56,613 nt of DNA from Acidithiobacillus ferrianus (lineage in GTDB: Bacteria > Pseudomonadota > Gammaproteobacteria > Acidithiobacillales > Acidithiobacillaceae). Made by a program: the position numbers and the translations under genes. A model generated the notes under the pieces. That model was not told the origin of the DNA, did not search any database, and saw only the letters and a list, made by a program, of their open reading frames with translations. Location of the stretch: the NCBI RefSeq assembly GCF_010378095.1, contig NZ_WNJL01000053.1, positions 1-56,613 on the forward strand. The letters are read 5' to 3'. Positions 11,444 through 20,695 of this stretch are shown here, piece after piece; position 1 is the first letter of the stretch; each line of letters opens with the position of its first letter.

Positions 11444-12849
11444 GCCGGCCGGTCTTGGTAGACCCGAGCAGGGCACGCGCGCGTCTCTACATCTTGGACA
11501 CCAATGTGCTGATGCACGATCCATCGGCCCTGTTTCGCTTTCAGGAACACGACATTCTGTTGCCGATGGTCGTGCTGGAGGAACTGGATCAGCACAAAAA
11601 GGGCTTGACTGAACAGGCGCGCAACGTGCGTCAGGTGAGCCGCCATCTGGACGAGATGTTGACGGATACCGCCGACCTGGACCAGGGGTTGGTGCTGCCC
11701 TACGCGCAGGGACGGCTTTACTTTCAGACCGCGGCCCATCAGCAGATCTTGCCGGCGGATCTGGCGAGCGGCAGGGCGGATAATGAAATCCTGGCCGTCA
11801 CCCTGGCCTTGCAGAATCGCCATGCGGATAGGGACGTGATTCTCGTCAGCAAGGACATCAATCTGCGGATCAAGGGGCGCACTCTCGGCATTCGGGTAGA
11901 GGATTACCAGAATGATCGAGCCCTGGAAGATGTGGACCTGCTCTACACTGGCGCGGAATCCCTCAGCGGGGATTTCTGGGCGCATCACAGCCGCGATCTG
12001 GACGCGTGGCAGGAGAGCGGTCGGAGTTACTACAAAATCAGTGGTCCGGCCATTCAGCGCTGGCACCCCAACCAGTTTATCGCGCTCAATGCCCAGACAG
12101 AGGATAGCGAAGATTTCGCGGCGATTGTCCGCGAGGTGCATCCCGAACATGCCATCATCGAGCGCATTACCGATTACCGGGGCGATCGCCATGCGGTATG
12201 GGGTATCGTGGCGCGCAACCTCGAGCAGAATTTCGCCTTGAATCTGTTGATGGACCCGGATATCGATTTTGTCACGCTGCTCGGCCACGCGGGCACGGGT
12301 AAGACATTGCTGACATTGGCGGCGGCACTCCATCAGATTTTCGAGCAGAAGCGCTACTCGGAAGTGATCATCACCCGGGCGACGGTCCCGGTGGGTGACG
12401 AGATCGGTTTTCTGCCGGGAACGGAAGAAGAAAAAATGCTGCCTTGGATGGGGGCGCTGGAAGACAACCTGGAAATTCTGGCGCGCGGGAGTGACGAGGG
12501 CGGCGGTTGGGGGCGTAGCGCGACACAGGATCTGATCAACAAACGGATTCGTGTGAAGTCCATGAGCTTCATGCGTGGACGCACCTTTCTGGAGAAGTTC
12601 GTCATCATCGACGAAGCCCAGAATCTGACCTCCAAGGAAATGAAAACGCTGATCACCCGGGCCGGGCCGGGCACCAAGATCGTCTGTCTGGGGAACATCG
12701 CCCAGATCGACACGCCGTATTTGACGGAAACCACCTCGGGCCTGACCTACGTGGTCGATCGTTTCAAGGATTGGGCGCACAGCGGGCACATCACCTTGCG
12801 GCGCGGTGAACGTTCGCGGCTGGCGGACTTCGCCAACGAGGCTCTGTGA
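11440..12849 (+). CDS. PhoH-like PIN-domain ATPase (PhoH2 type)
   Basis: A 469-residue two-domain protein. The N-terminal PIN ribonuclease domain has the first metal-binding Asp in YILDTNVLMHD (about residue 20) and later acidic residues in DNEILAVTLAL and LVSKDINLRIK. The C-terminal PhoH ATPase domain carries Walker A GHAGTGKTLL near 282 and the Walker B segment FVIIDEAQNLT. PIN-PhoH proteins are reported as RNA helicase/RNases and are often linked to toxin-antitoxin ancestry. It overlaps bcp by 4 bp. The length is normal for the PIN-PhoH form. Confidence 0.93.
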   Translation: MSRPVLVDPSRARARLYILDTNVLMHDPSALFRFQEHDILLPMVVLEELDQHKKGLTEQARNVRQVSRHLDEMLTDTADLDQGLVLPYAQGRLYFQTAAHQQILPADLASGRADNEILAVTLALQNRHADRDVILVSKDINLRIKGRTLGIRVEDYQNDRALEDVDLLYTGAESLSGDFWAHHSRDLDAWQESGRSYYKISGPAIQRWHPNQFIALNAQTEDSEDFAAIVREVHPEHAIIERITDYRGDRHAVWGIVARNLEQNFALNLLMDPDIDFVTLLGHAGTGKTLLTLAAALHQIFEQKRYSEVIITRATVPVGDEIGFLPGTEEEKMLPWMGALEDNLEILARGSDEGGGWGRSATQDLINKRIRVKSMSFMRGRTFLEKFVIIDEAQNLTSKEMKTLITRAGPGTKIVCLGNIAQIDTPYLTETTSGLTYVVDRFKDWAHSGHITLRRGERSRLADFANEAL

Positions 12850-12911
12850 GGTCTTGTCTCGTGACGGGATGACCCCTTAGACTGCGCGCAGGATATCGGG
12901 GAGTGAAGCGC

Positions 12912-14798
12912 ATGAGTTGGTCGATCGCGGATAGCCGCCATCTGTACAATCTGCCGCACTGGGGTGAGGGATACTTCGATATCGGCGTGGACGGGCAGGT
13001 GGTGGTTCGCCCCGATGCCGGGTCGCCGGGCGCGGTCATCGGACTGGCCGATGTGGCGGCGGAATTGGGCGCGCATTCGCTGAGACTGCCCTGCCTGCTG
13101 CGGTTTCCGCAAATCCTCGGAGATCGTGTGGCGCGGCTGCGCAGCGCCTTTGCTCAGGCCATGCACGCCCTGGACTATCGTGGCCGCTATACGCCGGTGT
13201 ATCCCATCAAGGTCAATCAGCAGCGGCGCGTCGTCGAGGAGATCCTGCGTACCGGGGCGGGCAGCGTCGGCTTGGAGGCGGGTAGCAAGCCGGAACTGCT
13301 GACGGTCCTTGCCCTGATGCCGTTGGGGGGTACCATCATCTGTAACGGTTACAAAGACAGCGAGTACGTGCGTCTGGCCCTGATGGGTGAAAAGCTGGGC
13401 CTGGAGATTTATCTGGTGGTGGAGAAGCCCTCCGAGTTGCCGCTGATTCTCGCGGAGGCACGCAAGCTCGGGGTCAAGGCACGCCTCGGTGTGCGGGCGC
13501 GACTGGCCTCCGCGGGCGCGGGCAAATGGCAGAACACCGGCGGAGAGAAGTCCAAATTCGGTCTTTCCACGGCCGACATACTGGATCTCATCCAGCGGTT
13601 GCGCACGGAAGGGGCCCTGGACAGTCTGCAACTGCTGCATTTTCATCTGGGCTCGCAAATTCCCAATATCCAGATCATCAAGAGCGGCATGCGCGAATGC
13701 GCGCGCCTGTATGCCGAATTGCGGCGCCTGGGCGCGGCCTTGGAGGTGGTGGATGTGGGCGGTGGGCTGGGTGTGGATTATGAAGGCACGCACTCCCGCG
13801 CGTACTGTTCCACCAACTACCACGTGTCCGACTATGCCCACGCGATCGTCGCGGCACTGGCGGAGGTTTCTCGTCAGGAAGGCTTGCCGGAACCGCGCAT
13901 CATCTCTGAATCGGGACGGGCGCTGACGGCCCATCACGCCCTTTTGCTGACCAATGTCATCGATGTGGAACTGGCCGCGGGGGAGCCTGCGGTGCCGGCC
14001 CGAGCCGTTGTCCCGCCGGTAGGAGAATGGGGTCGTCTGCTGACCCGGTTGGATCAAGGCAACGCCGCGGCGGCGCTGGAGGTATATCAGGAGGCGCTCT
14101 ACCTGCTGGCGGAGACGCACCAGCAGTTCAACCTCGGCCTCATATCTATCGAAGGACGGGCGGAAGCCGAAAAGGTGTATGCACAACTGCTTTGGCGCGT
14201 GCGCGGTTTCCTCGATCCACACAATCGCGCGCACCGCGAGATTATCGACGAACTCAACGAAAAGCTGGTAGACAAATATTTTGTCAACTTTTCTCTGTTC
14301 CAATCGCTGCCCGACGTCTGGGCGATCGACCAGATTTTTCCGGTGTTGCCCATCCAGCGACTGGGTGAAGAACCGACCCGGCGGGCGCGCATCGAAGACA
14401 TCACCTGCGACTCGGATGGCCGCATTGACGCCTATGTGACGGCGGAGGGCCTGATGCCCGCGCTGCCGGTACATGCGCTACAAACGGGCGCGTCTTACCT
14501 GCTCGGTATTTTTCTGGTGGGAGCCTATCAGGAGATTCTCGGCGACATGCACAACCTGTTTGGCGACACCGACTCGGTCAACGTGCTGTGCGACGCCGCG
14601 GGGGGCTTGCGTCTGGAGCAACCTTTACCGGGCGATACGGTGGAATCCGTCCTCCAGTCCGTGCAGTTTTCCGCGGCAGACTTGTTGGGGCGCTACCAAC
14701 AGAAGCTGGAGGGTTGCACCCACCTCAATCCTGTGGAACGTGACATGTTTCTGCGGCACTTCGCGGCTGGATTGCAGGGTTACACGTATCTGGAGTAG
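12912..14798 (+). CDS. speA: Biosynthetic arginine decarboxylase SpeA
   Basis: A 628-residue PLP-dependent fold-III decarboxylase that converts arginine to agmatine for polyamine synthesis. The PLP lysine lies in PVYPIKVNQQ (about residue 100); the glycine-rich phosphate-binding region is DVGGGLGVDYEG. The C-terminal catalytic Cys lies in the NVLCDAAGG region. The ATG at 12912 has GGGGAG 8 nt upstream; a GTG nine bases earlier is inside the Shine-Dalgarno and is less likely. It ends 1 bp from the converging nasT stop. Confidence 0.95.
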   Translation: MSWSIADSRHLYNLPHWGEGYFDIGVDGQVVVRPDAGSPGAVIGLADVAAELGAHSLRLPCLLRFPQILGDRVARLRSAFAQAMHALDYRGRYTPVYPIKVNQQRRVVEEILRTGAGSVGLEAGSKPELLTVLALMPLGGTIICNGYKDSEYVRLALMGEKLGLEIYLVVEKPSELPLILAEARKLGVKARLGVRARLASAGAGKWQNTGGEKSKFGLSTADILDLIQRLRTEGALDSLQLLHFHLGSQIPNIQIIKSGMRECARLYAELRRLGAALEVVDVGGGLGVDYEGTHSRAYCSTNYHVSDYAHAIVAALAEVSRQEGLPEPRIISESGRALTAHHALLLTNVIDVELAAGEPAVPARAVVPPVGEWGRLLTRLDQGNAAAALEVYQEALYLLAETHQQFNLGLISIEGRAEAEKVYAQLLWRVRGFLDPHNRAHREIIDELNEKLVDKYFVNFSLFQSLPDVWAIDQIFPVLPIQRLGEEPTRRARIEDITCDSDGRIDAYVTAEGLMPALPVHALQTGASYLLGIFLVGAYQEILGDMHNLFGDTDSVNVLCDAAGGLRLEQPLPGDTVESVLQSVQFSAADLLGRYQQKLEGCTHLNPVERDMFLRHFAAGLQGYTYLE

Positions 14799-14799
14799 T

Positions 14800-15378
14800 C
14801 TATGATCCTCCGATTTCTCCAATCGTGAGGACCATCTCGGCAATCTCCACCAGTTTTTTACCCTTATCCATGGCGAGGCGGCGCAGGCGGCGGTAGGCTT
14901 CGGCTTCGTCGATCCGCAGGTCGCGCATGAGCAGGCCTTTGGCTTTTTCTATCTGTTTACGTTCGGAAAGGGCGTTCTGCGTCTCTTTGAGTTCCTTGCG
15001 CAGCTGACGGAACTCCACGAAACGCAAAGCGGCGACCTTGATAATCGGCGCAATGTCGCGTGCCGAGATACCGTGGGCGACATAGGCGGCGACTCCGGCG
15101 CGGATGGCGCGGCGCATGGTGTCTTCATCCTCGGGGGCGCCGAGCATGACGACGGGCAACTCCAGGGTTTCGCTGAGAAAGACGATATGCTCAAGGACAT
15201 CACGTTCAGGGGTGCCCGCCTCGGCGATGATGACCTCGGGTTGCAGTGCCTCCAGGCGTTGCCAGGATAAGCCGGTCCAGGACAGGATATCGACCACCTG
15301 ATGCCCCTCCTTCACCAGCGCGGCGCGCAGGATGCGGGCGCGTTCCAGGTCATTGTCGATCAGGACGATGCGATGCAT
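14800..15378 (-). CDS. nasT: ANTAR-domain response regulator / antiterminator NasT
   Basis: A 192-residue protein with an N-terminal receiver-like domain (VLIDNDLERARIL at the start, VVMLGAPED, IRAGVAAYVAHG) and a C-terminal three-helix ANTAR domain (RKQIEKAKGLLMRDLRIDEAEAYRRLR). ANTAR proteins bind paired hexaloop hairpins in nascent RNA and prevent termination. NasT works with NasS, which holds it inactive without nitrate or nitrite. It is the last gene of the nirB operon, so it should be partly self-controlled. The leaders of nasS, narK and nirB, described here separately, are its expected targets. Confidence 0.92.
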   Translation of the reverse strand: MHRIVLIDNDLERARILRAALVKEGHQVVDILSWTGLSWQRLEALQPEVIIAEAGTPERDVLEHIVFLSETLELPVVMLGAPEDEDTMRRAIRAGVAAYVAHGISARDIAPIIKVAALRFVEFRQLRKELKETQNALSERKQIEKAKGLLMRDLRIDEAEAYRRLRRLAMDKGKKLVEIAEMVLTIGEIGGS

Positions 15379-15382
15379 GAAC

Positions 15383-15739
15383 TCATCGCAGGGCTTGCAC
15401 GGCGGCGCTGATCATGACTTCCGAGTCGCCCAGCGGACCGTCGACGGCGATTTCGCAACCGGGAAGTTCGGTCCGGAGGCGCGCCACCACGGCGGGTAGG
15501 TCCTCCTGCAAATGTCGGCCACTGCTCCAGAATAACGGTGAAATGCGATAGTGGCGCAACCCTTCGGCATAGGCTTCGCGCATGGCCGCATCCAGACTCG
15601 GGGTCCACATTTCCAGATAGCAGAGCACGATCCGCCGTCGCGGCTGAGCGACCTGCAGACGTGCGGCGATTACCTCGAAAGGCCGTCGCCACTGTGGATT
15701 GCGTGAGCCGTGAGCGAGCAGGAACTGCACTTCAGGCAC
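15383..15739 (-). CDS. Small CbiX/SirB-type chelatase
   Basis: A 118-residue single-domain sirohydrochlorin chelatase of the short CbiX/SirB class. The active-site His is in FLLAHGSRNPQW, and further conserved residues appear in CYLEMWTPSLDAA and SPLFWSSGRHLQEDLP. In context it probably inserts iron into sirohydrochlorin for the siroheme of NirB. Cobalt chelation is the alternative. A GTG start at 15739 is chosen because GGGAGG precedes it by 5 nt and the family's N-terminus begins there. It sits 11 bp after the SUMT stop. Confidence 0.85.
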   Translation of the reverse strand: MPEVQFLLAHGSRNPQWRRPFEVIAARLQVAQPRRRIVLCYLEMWTPSLDAAMREAYAEGLRHYRISPLFWSSGRHLQEDLPAVVARLRTELPGCEIAVDGPLGDSEVMISAAVQALR

Positions 15740-15750
15740 GGGAGCCTCCC

Positions 15751-16539
15751 TTAAGATCGTTGCAATGATTGGCGCGCCACCCCTTCCGTTCTCGGCAACC
15801 ACGCGCAGAGATCGGCAAGTTCGACCACAGCGCCGATGATCAGGATGGCCGGGCTACTCAACCCCGCATGGAAGACGGCTGTGTCGAGCCTTGCCAAGCT
15901 GGCCTGTACTTGTTTTTGTTCCAGCGTCGCCCACTGTACGGCCATGCAGGGGGTTTCCGCCGCGAGGCCGCCGGCCATGAGTCCCGCGCAAATCTGCTGG
16001 ACCCGTTCAATACCCATATAGATCACCAGGGTATCAGCCGCCCGGGCGTAGCGCGACCAATCGGGGGCCCTCCCGCCGCGCGCTTCATGGCCGGTGAGAA
16101 AAAGCACTGACTGACTGCGATGGCGATGGGTGAGGGGTATGCCGGCATAGGTCGCCGCCGCCATGCCGCTGGTGATGCCGGGGATGATTTCATAGTCGAT
16201 ATTGGCGGCGCGCAAAGCCAGACATTCCTCGCCACCACGACCGAAGAGAAAGGGGTCGCCGCCTTTCAGACGCACTACCCGCAGACCCAGTTGCGCGGCG
16301 CGGATAAGCTGTTCGTGGATGAGCAGTTGCGGGGTCGAGATCCGACCGCCACGCTTGCCGACTTCAATTTTACGGCAGACGTCCGAAGCCAAATCGAGGA
16401 TCCGTGGATTGGCGAGGGCATCGTAGAACAGGATCTCCGCCTCGGCAATGCGGCGCGCCGCTTTGAGGGTGAGCAGTTCGGGATCACCGGGACCGGCGCC
16501 AACGATGGCGACCTTGTGGGCAGGGGGAGGCGTTTGCAT
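15751..16539 (-). CDS. cobA: Uroporphyrinogen-III C-methyltransferase (SUMT)
   Basis: A 262-residue S-adenosylmethionine-dependent enzyme that makes precorrin-2, the first committed step to siroheme. Motifs: VGAGPGDPELLTLKAARRI, VRLKGGDPFLFGRGGEE, and the PGITSG loop, typical of SUMT/CobA. It is the methyltransferase alone, without the CysG dehydrogenase/chelatase half; the chelatase function is supplied by the next gene. Start: ATG at 16539 with GGAG 8 nt before. An in-frame ATG at 16557 overlaps the previous stop and is also possible. Confidence 0.93.
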   Translation of the reverse strand: MQTPPPAHKVAIVGAGPGDPELLTLKAARRIAEAEILFYDALANPRILDLASDVCRKIEVGKRGGRISTPQLLIHEQLIRAAQLGLRVVRLKGGDPFLFGRGGEECLALRAANIDYEIIPGITSGMAAATYAGIPLTHRHRSQSVLFLTGHEARGGRAPDWSRYARAADTLVIYMGIERVQQICAGLMAGGLAAETPCMAVQWATLEQKQVQASLARLDTAVFHAGLSSPAILIIGAVVELADLCAWLPRTEGVARQSLQRS

Positions 16540-16553
16540 AAGGAGTTCTCCGT

Positions 16554-17585
16554 TCATGCCGTGTTGTGGGAAAGGGTTTGGAATAAGAGCGTGCGGGCGC
16601 TCTCCAGGTCGGCACAACGACCGCCGAGGGACAACAGACACGCCGCTTGGTCCGCCAGCGGTGCGGGCAGGGGGGTATGGCCGGCAAGCACTTGCGCCAT
16701 GAAGCGACAGGTGGCACTTGCGCTGTGATCCTCGGGCAAGGCCGGAATTCGAGACAGCGGAGCGACCTCTTTGGGGATCTGAAGGAAGCGATTCCCCGCC
16801 GCGCAGGCATAGAGATCGGGGCGGCGTTTGGGATTGGCGAAGGGCTCCCCCTCGGTAGCGCGAAGACACAGCGCGCTACGCGCGGTTGCGGTGAAGAAAG
16901 CCTGCAAGCGTTCCAGATAAGGGGGGTGTGTGACCCCCGCGCAGTGCACCGCGGGTATCAGGAAGGGGTTGATGAGTTTGACGACGGTATGCACGCTGGA
17001 TCGCAGGCCGAGCTGTTGACGGATCCGGAGCATCCTATCGATCCCCGGATGCAGTTGCCCTATGGGTAGGTAGCAAAGGCCCCATCGCCGCAGATGCGCG
17101 CTGGCCTGGTCGCCATCACTGGCGATGGGCAGACCGAAGGCGGCAAAAATCTGTGCGCTGTGGACCCGGCCCGACGGGTCGTGATCCCTGAGTGCCACCA
17201 CGTTTTCCGCCGTGGATTCCGCGGGGCCATGCACCAGTACCGGCAGGCCGCAGCGGGCCAGGATCAAGGCCAGCAAGGGCAGCAGATTGGCGCCGCGACG
17301 TGCCCCGTTGTAACTTGGAAAAACGATGGGCCGATAGGGGCTATCGAGGGTAAGCGTCTTCAGTCCCGCTTCGCTGGCGCTGACAAAACCGCGCAACTCG
17401 TCCACCGATTCGCCCTTGATGCGATAGGCGGCCCAGAGCGCCCCGGCCGTGATCTCGGGGATTTCGTCCGCCAGCCAGAGAGCAAAAAGAGACTGGGCCT
17501 CTTCCAGGGACAGGTCTTCGGCATGTTCTCGTCCCCGGGCGACGCGCGCGACGGCTTGGGTCAGATTGGGCAACGGCGAACTCAT
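16554..17585 (-). CDS. Anthranilate phosphoribosyltransferase-like protein (TrpD2/YbiB)
   Basis: A 343-residue protein of the nucleoside phosphorylase/phosphoribosyltransferase fold, like TrpD2/YbiB (glycosyl transferase family 3, helical bundle plus catalytic domain). The helical bundle DLSLEEAQSLFALWLADEI is N-terminal, and the phosphate-binding stretch reads VLVHGPAESTAENVV. YbiB-type proteins lack anthranilate PRTase activity and have been reported to bind nucleic acid. Its overlap with both nasA (ATGA) and SUMT places it firmly in the nitrate operon. Its role there is unknown. Confidence 0.8.
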   Translation of the reverse strand: MSSPLPNLTQAVARVARGREHAEDLSLEEAQSLFALWLADEIPEITAGALWAAYRIKGESVDELRGFVSASEAGLKTLTLDSPYRPIVFPSYNGARRGANLLPLLALILARCGLPVLVHGPAESTAENVVALRDHDPSGRVHSAQIFAAFGLPIASDGDQASAHLRRWGLCYLPIGQLHPGIDRMLRIRQQLGLRSSVHTVVKLINPFLIPAVHCAGVTHPPYLERLQAFFTATARSALCLRATEGEPFANPKRRPDLYACAAGNRFLQIPKEVAPLSRIPALPEDHSASATCRFMAQVLAGHTPLPAPLADQAACLLSLGGRCADLESARTLLFQTLSHNTA

Positions 17586-20368
17586 GAAGTCTCCTGGCGT
17601 ACACTGCGGATCAGGTCGAGAATCTCCGGTTTGCAGGAACCGCATTCGCTCCCCGCGCCGCACACCTGCGCAATCTGGTCGAGGGTGACTGCGCCGGAGG
17701 CGATGCTCTGCCGCAAGGTGCGTTCATTCACGCCGGTACAGGCGCAGACCCCCCGCGATCGCGCCCATGCGTCCCTATCGGCAGGCACCTTAGGGGCGAA
17801 AAGGGCGTGGCGGTAGGACTGCACGTCAGCGGCACTCAACAGCATCTCGCGCAACCAGTCGCGCGTGGCATCCTCTCCGAAGAGACGGGCGGCGTAGAGC
17901 TGGTTGCCCCGGATGCAGAGCCGCTTGCGCACCTCCCGGCGGCCATCATCATAGTCGAGAATGTCGATGCCATCCATACCCAACGCCCGATCCCAGGCGG
18001 GGATGTCGCTGGCCGCCGGAGCCTGTTCGTGCGCAAGACGCAGGACAAAACCCTCGCGTTCCCCCTGATGGATGCGGCTGAGGCTCGCGTAAGGAAATTG
18101 CCGGGCGATGCGTTGGGCGGCATAAAAATGACCGTCTTCGTCGTGCAGGCGCAGGATCGTGCCCTGCCAGGGGAAGTGCATCGGTTCCACCCGCACGGCG
18201 GTATGTTTGAACTCCGGTTCACCGGAAAGGGGGTCGATGGCGGCGAGAGTCAGTTGATTGCAGAGGGCGGCGGGCGCATAGCGGCGGCCAAAGTGCATGG
18301 GGGCGAAAACCAGACCGCTCTGCAGATCGGCGTTGAGGCGCACGCGCAGGATGCTGCTGCCGCGCCGGCTGCGGATTTTGGCGAGCGCATCGGCACGCAG
18401 GCCGAAGCGCCGGGCATCGTCGGGATGTATCTCGAGGAAGGCCTCCTCGTCGCTGGTGAAGAGGGCTGCCACCTTGCCGGTGCGGCTCATGCTGTGCCAC
18501 TGGTCGCGCAGACGGCCCGTGGTCAGGCGCAGGGGATAACGGGCGTCGATTTCTTCGGCGACGCCGAGATATTCCGGACTGCGGAAACGGGCACGTCCAC
18601 TGGGGGTCGGGAAAACACCATCGGTGTAGAGGCGCACCTGTCCGGCCTGCGCGCCTTGCGGATAGGGCCACTGCTGCGGTCCTCGCGCATCCAGCACGGC
18701 GAAGTCGAGACCGGTGATGTCCAGATCGCGCCCCCGGGTACATTCCCGGTATTCCAGGAAAATGCTGGCGGAGTCGGTGAAATCGAACATACGTCGCGCG
18801 CGCGCGGTCCAGGAGGCATCTTTCGCGCTCGGCAGAGGATGATCGAGGGTGTCCAGCGCGGCGCCTAGGGCGAAGGCAAAGTCGCGAAAGATGACCCAAT
18901 CCGGCAGGGCGTCACCCGGCGCGGGCACCGCCACCTGCAGATGGGTGATGCGACGTTCGGAGTTGGTGACTACGGCCTCGCGCTCGCCCCAACTGGCGGC
19001 GGGGAGCAGGATATCCGCATAGGCGGCGGTTTCGGTATGCAAATAGCTGTCCTGTAAGATCACCAGACGGCATTGTTCGAGGGCGCGCTGCACTTGCGTT
19101 TGATCCGGCATGGACAGCACGGGGTTGGTGCAGGCGATCCAGACCGTTTCGATCTCCCCGCGTTCCATCGCCTGGAAAAGAGGCACCGCCGTATAACCCG
19201 GTTGCGGATGCAGGCGTTCCACACCCCAGAGGGCGGCGATTTCCGCCCGGTGCTCCGGGTTGACCACTTCGCGGTGGCCGGGAAGGAGGGCGGGCATACC
19301 ACCGGTCTCGCGTCCACCCATGGCATTGGGCTGTCCAGTCAGGCTGAAGGGACCCGCGCCTGCCCGGCCAATCTGTCCGGTGGCCAGGTGCAGGTTGATG
19401 AGGGCGACATTCTTGTCGGTGCCATGGCTGGACTGATTGAGTCCCTGACACCAGAGAGAGAGGGCGGCGGGAGCCTGCCCGAAAGTCAGCGCCGCGGCGC
19501 GAAGATTGGCGACGGGGATGGCGCAGATCTCCGCCACCCATTGCGGGGTATAATTTTGCACCTGCGCCTTGAGTTCTTCCCAGCCTTCGGTGTGCGCCTC
19601 GATGAACGCGCGGTTGACGAGTCCCTCCCAGATCAAAATATGCAGCATGCCATGAAAGAGCGCGACATCGGTACCCGGCTGGATGGGCAGGAAGACATCG
19701 GCAATGGCCGCCGTCGGCGTGCGCCGGGGGTCGGCGACGATGATCCGGAGTTCTGGACGGCGCAGTTTGGCGGCTTCGATCCGGCGAAAGAGTATGGGGT
19801 GGGCGTAAGCGACATTGGCCCCGACGATGAACAGGCAATCGGCGGTATCCAGATCCTCGTAGCTGCACGGCACCGAGTCCATACCGAGGCTGGACTTGTA
19901 GCCGGTAACGGCGGACGCCATGCACAGCCGCGAGTTGGTATCGATGTGGTTGGTGCCGATGAAGCCCTTGGCGAGTTTGTTGGCCACATAATAATCTTCC
20001 GTCGACAATTGCCCGGAGACATAAAGGGCCACGGCCTGCGGGCCTTGCGTGTGGATGATCTCCGCCCATTGCCGCGCTATCCGCGACAGTGCCTGCGGCC
20101 AGGCCAGGGGCGACCAGTCCTCACTGTCACGCCGGTGTTGCAGGGGCGCACGGGCGCGATCCTCGCCCGCGCTGCTCAGATGCAGGGTATTGCCCTTGCT
20201 GCACAGTTGACCGAAATTGGCGGGATGGTCGGGGTCGCCGCGCACGCCGGTGATGTGCTGGCCGTCGTGCTCGATAATGACCCCGCAGCCGGTCCCACAG
20301 TAAGGGCAGGCCGATTTGCTCTCCAACCGGCGTAGCGGTTGCGTGGTTTGTGGCCGCAGAAGGGTCAT
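17582..20368 (-). CDS. nasA: Assimilatory nitrate reductase catalytic subunit
   Basis: A 928-residue molybdopterin oxidoreductase that reduces nitrate to nitrite. An N-terminal [4Fe-4S] cluster is bound by CPYCGTGCGV (from residue 21) and a following Cys in LCSKGN. Large MGD-binding domains include LWCQGLNQSSHGT and the molydopterin-dinucleotide-binding domain near 600-720. The C-terminal ~50 residues form a BFD-like [2Fe-2S] domain (CACTGVNERTL ... CGSCKPEI). No Tat or Sec signal, so it is cytoplasmic. The start at 20368 overlaps the nirD stop by ATGA; the open frame upstream of it is an unrelated shadow. Confidence 0.95.
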   Translation of the reverse strand: MTLLRPQTTQPLRRLESKSACPYCGTGCGVIIEHDGQHITGVRGDPDHPANFGQLCSKGNTLHLSSAGEDRARAPLQHRRDSEDWSPLAWPQALSRIARQWAEIIHTQGPQAVALYVSGQLSTEDYYVANKLAKGFIGTNHIDTNSRLCMASAVTGYKSSLGMDSVPCSYEDLDTADCLFIVGANVAYAHPILFRRIEAAKLRRPELRIIVADPRRTPTAAIADVFLPIQPGTDVALFHGMLHILIWEGLVNRAFIEAHTEGWEELKAQVQNYTPQWVAEICAIPVANLRAAALTFGQAPAALSLWCQGLNQSSHGTDKNVALINLHLATGQIGRAGAGPFSLTGQPNAMGGRETGGMPALLPGHREVVNPEHRAEIAALWGVERLHPQPGYTAVPLFQAMERGEIETVWIACTNPVLSMPDQTQVQRALEQCRLVILQDSYLHTETAAYADILLPAASWGEREAVVTNSERRITHLQVAVPAPGDALPDWVIFRDFAFALGAALDTLDHPLPSAKDASWTARARRMFDFTDSASIFLEYRECTRGRDLDITGLDFAVLDARGPQQWPYPQGAQAGQVRLYTDGVFPTPSGRARFRSPEYLGVAEEIDARYPLRLTTGRLRDQWHSMSRTGKVAALFTSDEEAFLEIHPDDARRFGLRADALAKIRSRRGSSILRVRLNADLQSGLVFAPMHFGRRYAPAALCNQLTLAAIDPLSGEPEFKHTAVRVEPMHFPWQGTILRLHDEDGHFYAAQRIARQFPYASLSRIHQGEREGFVLRLAHEQAPAASDIPAWDRALGMDGIDILDYDDGRREVRKRLCIRGNQLYAARLFGEDATRDWLREMLLSAADVQSYRHALFAPKVPADRDAWARSRGVCACTGVNERTLRQSIASGAVTLDQIAQVCGAGSECGSCKPEILDLIRSVRQETS

Positions 20369-20685
20369 GGAGCCTCCTCTTCCAGGCCGAGCCAGACCTG
20401 CTGATCTTCGATCCGCACCGGGAAGGTTTTGACGCAACCGTGGTCGGGGGCCATGGCCTCGCCTTTCTCCAGATCGATCTGCCAGTTGTGCAGTGGACAG
20501 AACACGGTGTGACCGGAGACGAAGCCTTCCGACAGCGGCCCGCCGCGATGGGGACAACGATTGCGGACGGCAAAGATCTCATCCTTCTCATTGCGCAAAA
20601 GGGCGATCTGCCCCTGTGGCGTCTCCACATAACGGCCGCCGAGGGCGGGAATTTCTTCAATGCTGCCCAGTGCCAACCATTCCAT
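20365..20685 (-). CDS. nirD: Nitrite reductase small subunit NirD (Rieske)
   Basis: A 106-residue Rieske-type [2Fe-2S] protein, partner of NirB. Ligands are in CPHRGG (Cys44, His46) and CPLHNW (Cys63, His66). The ATG at 20685 is preferred because GAGG is 8 nt upstream; a GTG three codons earlier is inside that site. It lies directly between nirB and nasA with an overlap on the nasA side. Both Rieske motifs are complete, so it should bind a cluster; some NirD homologs lack it. Confidence 0.94.
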   Translation of the reverse strand: MEWLALGSIEEIPALGGRYVETPQGQIALLRNEKDEIFAVRNRCPHRGGPLSEGFVSGHTVFCPLHNWQIDLEKGEAMAPDHGCVKTFPVRIEDQQVWLGLEEEAP

Positions 20686-20695
20686 CAGGGTCACC

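Noticed and set aside
20369..20557. Longer N-terminus for nasA
   Set aside because: The extra residues lie over nirD, carry no homology, and the ATGA overlap at 20368 gives the normal nitrate reductase start.
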